In this document: one piece after another, positions 33,175 through 40,503 of the stretch
Numbering within the stretch: position 1 is the stretch's first letter
Layout: every line of letters begins with the position of its first letter
NCBI GenBank assembly: GCA_934597255.1
Contig: CAKTQV010000005.1
Span: 62,001 to 126,000, forward strand
Origin: an uncultured Oscillospiraceae bacterium
GTDB lineage: Bacteria > Bacillota > Clostridia > Oscillospirales > Oscillospiraceae
Reading direction: 5' to 3'
DNA length: 64,000 nucleotides
Notes under the pieces: generated by a model
The model's input: the letters and a program-made list of their open reading frames with translations, nothing else
What the model was told of the DNA's origin: nothing
Databases searched by the model: none
Program-made: the position numbers and the translations under genes

Positions 33175-33203
33175 ATTATACGGGGCGCGGCTCCTTCTGT
33201 CAA
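33175..33203 (-). promoter_or_regulatory. Consensus promoter for the leader ORF and CNNM/CorC gene
   Basis: A perfect TTGACA, exactly 17 nt, perfect TATAAT on the minus strand, just past the stop of the flavoenzyme gene. A small hairpin (33159-33174) sits at the expected 5' end of the transcript. Confidence 0.9.
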
Positions 33204-33206
33204 GAC

Positions 33207-35198
33207 CTACAGCCGGCAGCCCAGCTCGCAGCCGGCAGCGATGGCGTCGATGGCACGTCCGGGCCGCACCGCGTTTCCGATGCGGTGAACAGGCATCCGC
33301 TCCGCCAGCGCCGCATACAGCCGCTCGTCCGCCTCCGTGCCCGGACATACGACCACGGCCTCGCACGGCCAGAGCCACTCGGCCGTCAGAACGCCCTCCT
33401 CCTCGACGCACACGACCTCCGTCCGGCCGAAGATGCGCGCGCCGAACGCGGCCAGGTCGGCATAGACCGGCCAGGCGATGCCCGGCTCATAGCCCGCGCC
33501 GGGCTTGCCCCGCTCGAACACGGCCACCTCGCGCGCGGAGTGGGCCACCATGGCGTGCAGCCGCTCGTCCGGTTCCACGCCGTACCGCAGCAGCCAGCGC
33601 AGCGTCTCGTCGGAGTACGCGCCGTCGAACGCGAGCCACCGCGCCGTTTCCATGCCCACGAAGCTCCCGCCGATCACCGCCACGCGCGGCGGCAGCACCG
33701 GCTTTTCCCGCACAAGACGCTCCATCGTCCAGACGCGGCCCTCATCCATCCGTATATCCAGCGTCACCGGCTTGTAGTCCCGGCCGTTCGCCAGCACCAG
33801 CTCGTCAAAGCCGCCGTCCGCGACCGACTCCGCCGTCGCCTCCCGGCCCAGCACAAGCGTCACGTCCGACTCCGCCAGACGCCGCGCGTACCAGTCCACC
33901 AGCTCGCCCAGCATCTCCCGGTGCGGCAGCTCCCGCGCCAGCCGGAGCTGTCCGCCCAGCGCGTCCGACCGCTCCCACAGCGTCACGGCATGGCCGCGCT
34001 CCGCCGCGCGAAGCGCGCATTCCATCCCGGCCGGCCCGCCGCCGACGACCAGAACGCGCCTGGGCCGCTCCGTTTTCTCCGGCCGCAGCTCATGCTCCCG
34101 GCCGGCCAGACCGTTCGACAGGCAGCGGATGGGCTTTTCAAAAAACGTCCCCGCCAGGCACCCCTGGTTGCAGGACACGCAGGGACGTATCTTCTCCGGC
34201 GTGCCGGCCCGGATGTATTTCGGATAGTCCGGCTCCGCCACGAGCGCGCGCCCCATGGCTACCATGTCGCAGCTTCCCAGCGCCACAGCGCGCTCCGCCA
34301 GCCGCGGGCGGCTCATGCGATTGGCCATGGCCACCTTCATGCCCGTTTCCCTCCGGGTCTGCGCCGCCAGATACTCCATCGCCCCGAAGGGCATCTCCTC
34401 CGTAAGCTGCGGCGTGCGGCTCTCGTGCCAGCCGCCGGTCATATCCAGCAGGTCGATCCCGGCCCCGGCGGCCAGTCTGGCGAAGGCCAGCGCCTCGTCC
34501 GAACCGCCGGCCTCCGGCACCAGCGTGTGCCCCGACCAGCGCAGCAGCAGCGTGTAATCGTCGCCCACGGCCGCGCGCACGGCGCGGATGACCTCCAGAG
34601 GGAAGCGGCAGCGGTTGGCGAAGCTGCCCCCGTATTCGTCCTCGCGCCGGTTCGTCAGCGGCGAGAGAAACTGGCTGATGAGATAGCCGGCGCTCGCGGA
34701 TATCTCCACGGCGTCAAAGCCGGCCTCCCGCGCCCGCCGCGCCCCCTCGGCCCACGCACGGACGACCGCATCGATCTCCTCGGCGGTCATGGCCCGGGCC
34801 GTCTCCTTCGTAAACGGCGTGTACACCGCGCTCGGCGCGATGGCGCCCTTTCCGTCGGGCACGCCGTCGGAGGCGAGATAGCGCCCGGCGTGGTAAAGCT
34901 GCACCGCCGCGGGACAGCCGCGCGCGCGCATCCCGGCCGTAAAGCTCTGCCAGGGCTTGATGAAGCGGTCGTCCGACAGGCTCATGCAGCTCGGCCGCGC
35001 GCCCTTTTCATCAAAGCGGCACGCCCCGACCACGATCAGTCCCGCGCCGCCCTCGGCCCGCCGCCAGTAAAATTCGTTGAAGCGCTCGCTCGGCCCGCCG
35101 TTTTCGGGATAAAGCGTGTGCATCGCCGGCATGAGTATGCGGTTTTTCAGCGTGAGCGCGCCGACCCGGACGGGGCTTGAAAGCTGGGGAAATTGCAT
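33207..35198 (-). CDS. Old-yellow-enzyme/FadH-type NADH:flavin oxidoreductase
   Basis: A 663-residue iron-sulfur flavoprotein with the 2,4-dienoyl-CoA reductase layout: FMN TIM barrel (about 1-330; LKNRILMPAM, YGGSFANRCRFPLEVI), a Cys cluster (CVSCNQGCL...RCLSN) for [4Fe-4S], then FAD (VLVVGGGPAGMECALRAAE) and NAD(P)H (VAVIGGSFVGMETA) dinucleotide folds. Such enzymes reduce enoates, trimethylamine, steroids or bile acids; the substrate cannot be read. AAGGAG lies 9 nt before ATG 35198. Confidence 0.92.
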   Translation of the reverse strand: MQFPQLSSPVRVGALTLKNRILMPAMHTLYPENGGPSERFNEFYWRRAEGGAGLIVVGACRFDEKGARPSCMSLSDDRFIKPWQSFTAGMRARGCPAAVQLYHAGRYLASDGVPDGKGAIAPSAVYTPFTKETARAMTAEEIDAVVRAWAEGARRAREAGFDAVEISASAGYLISQFLSPLTNRREDEYGGSFANRCRFPLEVIRAVRAAVGDDYTLLLRWSGHTLVPEAGGSDEALAFARLAAGAGIDLLDMTGGWHESRTPQLTEEMPFGAMEYLAAQTRRETGMKVAMANRMSRPRLAERAVALGSCDMVAMGRALVAEPDYPKYIRAGTPEKIRPCVSCNQGCLAGTFFEKPIRCLSNGLAGREHELRPEKTERPRRVLVVGGGPAGMECALRAAERGHAVTLWERSDALGGQLRLARELPHREMLGELVDWYARRLAESDVTLVLGREATAESVADGGFDELVLANGRDYKPVTLDIRMDEGRVWTMERLVREKPVLPPRVAVIGGSFVGMETARWLAFDGAYSDETLRWLLRYGVEPDERLHAMVAHSAREVAVFERGKPGAGYEPGIAWPVYADLAAFGARIFGRTEVVCVEEEGVLTAEWLWPCEAVVVCPGTEADERLYAALAERMPVHRIGNAVRPGRAIDAIAAGCELGCRL

Positions 35199-35223
35199 GA
35201 TCGTTCTCCTTTATGCGCACAAA

Positions 35224-35252
35224 GGGGGCCGTGCCGCGGCACCGACCCCCAG
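35224..35252 (-). terminator. Terminator of prfB
   Basis: A GC-rich stem of GGGGG..GGTGCC against GGCAC..CCCCC, followed by TTTGTG on the minus strand, right after the prfB stop. Confidence 0.65.
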
Positions 35253-35258
35253 ACGTGT

Positions 35259-36374
35259 TTATTTTGCGGCCTTCATCGCCAGATAGGCGTTGATGAAGCC
35301 GTCGATATCGCCGTCCATGACGTTCTGGATGTTGCCGTTTTCATAGCCGGTGCGCGTGTCCTTGGCCAGCGTGTAGGGCATGAACACATACGAGCGTATC
35401 TGGCTGCCCCATTCGATCTTCATCTGCACGCCCTTGATGTCCTCGATCTTTTCCAGATGCTCGCGCTCCTTGATCTCGGCCAGACGCGCGCGCAGCATCT
35501 GCTTGCAGTTTTCGAGGTTCTGGAAGTGGCTGCGCTCGACCTGGCTGGACACCACGATGCCCGTCGGGATATGGGTCAGACGAACGGCGGAGGAGGTCTT
35601 GTTGACCTTCTGTCCGCCGGCGCCGGACGAGCGGTAAACGTCCATTTTGATCTCGTCGTCGCGCAGCTCGATCTCGCCGGCATCCTCGATCTCGGGCATG
35701 ACCTCCACGGCGGCAAAGCTCGTGTGGCGGCGGCCGGAGGCGTCGTACGGGCTGATGCGCACAAGGCGGTGAACGCCGTGCTCGCTTTTGAGGAAGCCGT
35801 AGGCGTTTTCGCCCTCGATCTTGATGGTGGCGGATTTGATGCCGGCCTCTTCGCCGTCCTGCCAGTCCATGAGCGTGTACTTGTAGCCGTGGCGGTCGGA
35901 CCACATGGTGTACATGCGATAGAGCATCTGCGTCCAGTCCTGCGCCTCGGTGCCGCCGGCGCCGGCGTGGAAGGTGAGGATGGCGTTGTTCGCGTCGTAT
36001 TCGCCGGTCAGCAGCGTGGACAGGCGCGTGGCCTCCAGCTCGGCGGAGAACTTTTCAAAGCCCTCCCGCAGCTCCGGCAGCATGCTCTCGTCGTCCTCCT
36101 CCAGCGCCATCTCGCAGATGGTATAAAGATCCTCCCAGCTCGTCTCCAGCTTCTGATAGCCCTCGACCTTGTGCTGCAGCGTGCGCAACCGCTTCTGCGC
36201 CGCCTGCGAGCGCGCCAGATCGTTCCAGTAGCCCTCGGAGGCGCTCTCGGCCTCGAGCTTTTCGATCTCGTTTTTCGCATCGTCCAGCCGCAGCGCGTCC
36301 CGCAGTTCGGTCAGCGTGGGCTTGAGATTGTTGAGCTTTCCTTTATATTCTTCAAATTCCAGCAAGTGCAACAC
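35259..36374 (-). CDS. prfB: Peptide chain release factor 2
   Basis: A 371-residue class I release factor (UGA/UAA). The GGQ catalytic motif is in SGAGGQKVNKTSSAVRL, and the codon-recognition loop is in RISPYDASGRRHTSF. The usual tripeptide SPF reads SPY here. The N-terminal region is open throughout: the programmed +1 frameshift (in-frame UGA after about 25 codons) that autoregulates many prfB genes is absent. The start is unclear; GTG 36374 follows AGGAAAGG closely and TTG 36371 is equally possible. Confidence 0.95.
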   Translation of the reverse strand: MLHLLEFEEYKGKLNNLKPTLTELRDALRLDDAKNEIEKLEAESASEGYWNDLARSQAAQKRLRTLQHKVEGYQKLETSWEDLYTICEMALEEDDESMLPELREGFEKFSAELEATRLSTLLTGEYDANNAILTFHAGAGGTEAQDWTQMLYRMYTMWSDRHGYKYTLMDWQDGEEAGIKSATIKIEGENAYGFLKSEHGVHRLVRISPYDASGRRHTSFAAVEVMPEIEDAGEIELRDDEIKMDVYRSSGAGGQKVNKTSSAVRLTHIPTGIVVSSQVERSHFQNLENCKQMLRARLAEIKEREHLEKIEDIKGVQMKIEWGSQIRSYVFMPYTLAKDTRTGYENGNIQNVMDGDIDGFINAYLAMKAAK

Positions 36375-36465
36375 ATACCTTTCCTATTTTAACTTTTTTA
36401 TTATAATCAAAAACCGCCCGCCTGTAAAGAGCGATTTAGCCGCGCAGGAAAATTGCGGAAAGCAC

Positions 36466-36494
36466 TTTTCATCGGCGCGGCACTTTGTTATAAT
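36466..36494 (+). promoter_or_regulatory. Promoter of the prs-pth-glg operon
   Basis: Weak TTTTCA, exactly 17 nt, perfect TATAAT (36489-36494), 56 nt before the prs start. Confidence 0.6.
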
Positions 36495-36549
36495 CAGACT
36501 GTAATAAAATATAGACCTGGGAACCGACCAGGGGTTGAGGAGAAAAGAC

Positions 36550-37512
36550 ATGATCACACATGGCAAGGAAATCAAGATCTTCACCGGCAACGCCAATCCC
36601 TCGCTGGCAAACGACATCTGCCGCAGCCTGTCCAAAAATCTTGGCAACGCGGTCTGCACCCACTTTGCCGACGGCGAATGCTCCGTTTCCGTGTACGAGC
36701 CCGTCCGCGGCGCGGACGTGTTCCTCGTGCAGCCCACCTGCGGCCCCGTCAATGACAACCTGATGGAGCTGCTCGTTATGACCGACGCCATGCGCCGCGC
36801 CTCCGCCGGCCGTATCACCGCCGTCATCCCCTATTTCGGCTATGCCCGGCAGGACCGCAAGGCCAAGAGCCGCGACCCCATCAGCGCCAAGCTCGTGGCG
36901 AACCTCATTACCATCGCGGGCGCTGACCGCGTGCTGACCATGGATCTGCACGCCGCACAGATCCAGGGCTTTTTCGACATCCCCGTGGACAACCTGCAGG
37001 GCGGTCTGATCTTCGCCGACCACTTCCTCAAGCGCTTCGGCCACGGCTGCGAGGATCTGGTCGTCGTCTCGCCGGACGTCGGCAGCGTCGCCCGCTCGCG
37101 CACCTTCGCCATGAAGCTCGGCACCGGCCTGGCCATCGTGGACAAGCGCCGCGAAAAGGCCAACCAGTCTGAGGTCATGAACCTCATCGGCGACGTGCGT
37201 GATAAAAACGTCGTCATCCTCGACGACATCGTGGACACGGCCGGCTCTCTGTGCGGCGCGGCCAAGGCCGTCAAGGAAGTCGGCGGCGCGAAGGCCGTTT
37301 ATGCCTGCGCCAGCCACGGCGTTCTGTCCGGCCCCGCGCTCGAGCGCATCGCCCAGAGCGATCTGGAGGAGCTGATCCTGCTCGACACCATCCCCTATCC
37401 GCAGGGAAAGCCCGCCGTGGACAAGATCCATTATCTCAGCGTGGCCAACGTTTTTGCCGAGGCCATCGAGCGCATCTACGAGGATCTGTCCCTCGCGTCC
37501 ATGTTCGAGTAA
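36550..37512 (+). CDS. prs: Ribose-phosphate pyrophosphokinase
   Basis: A 320-residue cytosolic enzyme making PRPP from ribose 5-phosphate and ATP for nucleotide, His and Trp synthesis. Family motifs: FADGECSVSV, PYFGYARQDRKAKSRDPIS (ATP flexible loop), TMDLHAAQIQGFFDIPVD (signature), and the PRPP loop VVILDDIVDTAGSL. GAGGAGA lies 6-7 nt before ATG 36550. It is first in an apparent operon with pth and the glycogen genes. Confidence 0.96.
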   Translation: MITHGKEIKIFTGNANPSLANDICRSLSKNLGNAVCTHFADGECSVSVYEPVRGADVFLVQPTCGPVNDNLMELLVMTDAMRRASAGRITAVIPYFGYARQDRKAKSRDPISAKLVANLITIAGADRVLTMDLHAAQIQGFFDIPVDNLQGGLIFADHFLKRFGHGCEDLVVVSPDVGSVARSRTFAMKLGTGLAIVDKRREKANQSEVMNLIGDVRDKNVVILDDIVDTAGSLCGAAKAVKEVGGAKAVYACASHGVLSGPALERIAQSDLEELILLDTIPYPQGKPAVDKIHYLSVANVFAEAIERIYEDLSLASMFE

Positions 37513-37578
37513 CGACCACTGTCCGCGCCGGCCGCCGAAAACGGCCGGCACGGCGCATAAAGCAAGGAAGTGCCCAAT

Positions 37579-38169
37579 ATGCTCTTTAACAGCGGCGGCG
37601 TGCAGTGGATCGCCGTCTTTCTCGGCAACCCTGGCCCCCGCTACAGCGGCACGCGCCACAACGCCGGCTTTCTCGCGGCGGACGAGCTGGAGAAAAAGCT
37701 CGGCGTGCGCATCGACCGGCTGCGCTTCCGCGCGCTGACCGGCCGGGCCGTCGTCGGCGGGCAGTCCGTTCTTCTGATGAAGCCGCAGACGTATATGAAC
37801 CTGTCCGGCGAGGCCGTCGGACAGGCCGCCCGCTTTTTCAAGCTCCCGCCGGAGCGCGTGCTCGTCGTGTCCGACGAGATCGCCCTGCCGCCCGGTGCGC
37901 TGCGCGTGCGCACGAAGGGCTCCGCCGGCGGCCACAACGGCCTGAAAAACATCATCGCCCATCTCGGCTCGGATCAGTTCCCCCGTATCCGCATCGGCGT
38001 AGGCGCCCCGCCGCACGGCGGCGCGGAGCAGGCGGACTGGGTCCTCGGCGTGCCGAAAAACGAGGACGCCGAAGCCTTTGCCGGGGCGGTACAGCGTGCG
38101 GCGGACGCCGTGTGTGACTACATCGAAAACGGCCCGGAGCACGCCATGAGCCATTTCAACCGAAGCTGA
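37579..38169 (+). CDS. pth: Peptidyl-tRNA hydrolase
   Basis: A 196-residue enzyme releasing tRNA from stalled peptidyl-tRNA. Visible catalytic motifs are FLGNPGPRYSGTRHNAGF (Asn and catalytic His), MKPQTYMNLSGEAV, and the Asp region SDEIALPPG followed by GSAGGHNGLKNI. It has a short N-terminal extension. I chose ATG 37579, 10 nt after AAGGA, over GTG 37570. A GC-rich hairpin without a T-run lies at 37527-37549 in the gap from prs; read-through is likely. Confidence 0.95.
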   Translation: MLFNSGGVQWIAVFLGNPGPRYSGTRHNAGFLAADELEKKLGVRIDRLRFRALTGRAVVGGQSVLLMKPQTYMNLSGEAVGQAARFFKLPPERVLVVSDEIALPPGALRVRTKGSAGGHNGLKNIIAHLGSDQFPRIRIGVGAPPHGGAEQADWVLGVPKNEDAEAFAGAVQRAADAVCDYIENGPEHAMSHFNRS

Positions 38170-38193
38170 GCACCGAAAGGGAAGGGAGACGCC

Positions 38194-39393
38194 ATGAAAA
38201 AGGAAATGATCGCCATGCTTCTGGCCGGCGGCCAGGGCTCACGCCTGTATGCGCTGACGGCGGACGCGGCCAAGCCCATCATGCCGTTCGGCGGAAAATA
38301 CCGCATCATCGACTTTCCCCTGTCCAACTGCGCCAACTCCGGCATCGACACCGTCGGCGTGCTGACCCAGTACCGGCCGATGAAGCTCAACTCCTACATC
38401 GGCAGCGGCCAGGCCTGGGATCTCGACGGCTCGGACGGCGGCGTTTACATCCTTCCGCCGTATATGTCCGCCGGGGAACAGGGAAACTGGTTTTCCGGCA
38501 CGGCCAACGCCATTTATCAGAACATTGATTTCGTGGATATGTGGGACCCGGACTACGTTCTCATCCTCTCCGGCGACCACATCTACAAAATGGATTACAG
38601 CGAGATGCTGCGCGCACACAAAGAGCACGGCGCCGCCTGCACCATCGCCGTTCTGCAGGTCAGTCTCAACGACGCCAGACGCTTCGGCATCCTGAACACG
38701 GGTCCGGACGGCTTTGTCTCCGAATTCGAGGAAAAGCCCCAAAGCCCGAAAAGCGACCTGGCCTCGATGGGCATCTATATTTTCAACTGGAAAACGCTGC
38801 GCGCCGCGCTCATCGCGGACGAGGCCGACCCCGCCAGCGACAAGGACTTCGGCAAGAACATCATCCCGAAGCTTCTCGCGCAGGGCGAAAAGCTCTGGCC
38901 CTGGCGCTTTGAGGGCTACTGGCGCGACGTGGGCACCATCGAGAGTCTCTGGGACGCCAACATGGACATGCTCACGCCGGAGCTGATCGGCCTGTTCGAC
39001 CCCGGCTGGCCCATTCTCAGCCGCAGTCCCATCCGTCCGCCGCAGCGCATCGGCCCGCAAGCCGTCGTCCGCCACTCCATCGTGACGGAGGGCTGCCGCG
39101 TGGACGGGCTGGTTTCGGCCTGCGTGCTTTCCAATCAGGTCACGGTCGCTCCCGGCGCGCAGGTCGAATACAGCGTGCTCATGCCGGGCGCGCGCGTGGA
39201 CGAGGGCGCCGTGCTTCGCTTCGCCATTGTGGGCGAGGGCGCGCGGATCGGCGCGGGGGCGCAGGTAGGCGCCGGGCCGGACGGCTCGGAGGGCTGGGGC
39301 GTCGCCACCGTCGGCCCGGGCGTGGCCGTGGGCGCAGGCGCCGTCGTGCCGCCGGGCGCAATGCTTTACGGAGATGTGGAGGGGCGGACATGA
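38194..39393 (+). CDS. glgC: Glucose-1-phosphate adenylyltransferase catalytic subunit
   Basis: A 399-residue enzyme making ADP-glucose, the first step of glycogen synthesis. The nucleotidyltransferase loop MLAGGQGSRLYALTADAAKP and GGKYRIIDFPLSNCANSG are clear. The substrate motif is FEEKPQSPK and there is a C-terminal left-handed helix part. GGGAAGGGAG precedes ATG 38194. The stop overlaps the glgD start by ATGA. Confidence 0.95.
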   Translation: MKKEMIAMLLAGGQGSRLYALTADAAKPIMPFGGKYRIIDFPLSNCANSGIDTVGVLTQYRPMKLNSYIGSGQAWDLDGSDGGVYILPPYMSAGEQGNWFSGTANAIYQNIDFVDMWDPDYVLILSGDHIYKMDYSEMLRAHKEHGAACTIAVLQVSLNDARRFGILNTGPDGFVSEFEEKPQSPKSDLASMGIYIFNWKTLRAALIADEADPASDKDFGKNIIPKLLAQGEKLWPWRFEGYWRDVGTIESLWDANMDMLTPELIGLFDPGWPILSRSPIRPPQRIGPQAVVRHSIVTEGCRVDGLVSACVLSNQVTVAPGAQVEYSVLMPGARVDEGAVLRFAIVGEGARIGAGAQVGAGPDGSEGWGVATVGPGVAVGAGAVVPPGAMLYGDVEGRT

Positions 39394-40502
39394 ACGATAT
39401 GCAGGGCATCCTCTATTCGCTGCGCTCCGATCCGGAGCTCGGCGCGCTCGTGGCCGACCGCAACACCGCCGCGATCCCCTTCGGCGGCCGCTACCGGCTG
39501 ATCGACTTCATGCTCTCGTCCATGACCAACGCCGGCGTGCGCGATCTGGGCGTGGTCATGGACCGCGATTACCAGAGCCTGCTCGACCATCTTTCCGGCG
39601 GGAGGGAATGGGATCTCGCCCGGCACACCGGCGGGCTGCGGCTTCTGCCGCCCTTCGGTCTGCCGGAATCCAAGGGCCGCTTCGGCGGCTGCATGGAGGC
39701 GCTGCGGGGCGTGCGCTCGTACATCGAGAGCATCCCGCACGAAAACATCGTCCTGTCCGCGGGCGATCTGGCCGCGAACATCGATCTGACCGCCGTGCGC
39801 GAGCTTCATCTCGCCTCCGGCGCGGAGATGACGGCCGTGTGCGCAGACGGCGGACCGCTTTATTCCCACCACCGGCTCGTGCCGGACGGCGACGGCTTTG
39901 CCTCCCGGCTCCTGTTTTCCCAGAGCGGCCCGGGCGAGGGTCTTCTGTCGCTGGAGGTATACATCCTGAAAAAATCCCTGCTGCTGTCGCTGATGGACTA
40001 CTGCGCCTCCAGCGGCGAGCTGCATTTCCACCGCAGCGGCGTGGCACACTATCTCAAGACCGGCGGCCGCATCGCCGTTTACCGCCATGAGGGCTACGCC
40101 CGGCGCATCCGCTCGGCGCTGGATTATTACGAGGCCAGCATGGCGCTTCTGCGTCCGGAGGCCATGGACAGCCTGTTCCCCTCCGGCGCGCGGCGCGTCC
40201 GCACGCGCGAAAGGGCGGAGGCCTCCACCTATTATTCCGATACCGCCGAGGTCGAAAATTCCCTTCTGGCCGACGGCTGCTACATAGAGGGGCGCGTGCG
40301 CGGCTGCGTTCTGTTTTCCGGCGTGCGCGTGGAAAAGGGCGCCGAGCTTGAAAACTGCGTCGTGATGCACGACTGCGTCATCGGCCGCGGCGCGCAGCTG
40401 CGCTGCGCCGTGGCGGACAAGAGCTGCGTCGTCAGCGAGGGCGTGACCCTTGCGGGCAACGAGCGTCTGCCCATCCTCATCCCGAAAGGAGCCCGCATCT
40501 AA
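39390..40502 (+). CDS. glgD: GlgD, regulatory partner of GlgC
   Basis: A 370-residue homologue of GlgC that lacks the catalytic GGxGxRL loop (the N-terminus reads DMQGILYSLRSDPELGALV) but keeps FGGRYRLIDFMLSSMTNAGV and the left-handed helix end. This is typical of GlgD, which in Firmicutes forms an active complex with GlgC. It is translationally coupled to glgC. Confidence 0.93.
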   Translation: MNDMQGILYSLRSDPELGALVADRNTAAIPFGGRYRLIDFMLSSMTNAGVRDLGVVMDRDYQSLLDHLSGGREWDLARHTGGLRLLPPFGLPESKGRFGGCMEALRGVRSYIESIPHENIVLSAGDLAANIDLTAVRELHLASGAEMTAVCADGGPLYSHHRLVPDGDGFASRLLFSQSGPGEGLLSLEVYILKKSLLLSLMDYCASSGELHFHRSGVAHYLKTGGRIAVYRHEGYARRIRSALDYYEASMALLRPEAMDSLFPSGARRVRTRERAEASTYYSDTAEVENSLLADGCYIEGRVRGCVLFSGVRVEKGAELENCVVMHDCVIGRGAQLRCAVADKSCVVSEGVTLAGNERLPILIPKGARI

Positions 40503-40503
40503 G

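Noticed and set aside
33004..33175. A known metal riboswitch (M-box or yybP-ykoY) in the CNNM leader.
   Set aside because: I could not find their conserved elements; most of the leader is occupied by an ORF with a strong ribosome site.
36280..36374. Programmed frameshift site in prfB.
   Set aside because: No in-frame UGA and no internal AGG-rich site; the reading frame is continuous.
37527..37549. Terminator between prs and pth.
   Set aside because: The GC-rich stem has no T-run, so it is unlikely to stop transcription.
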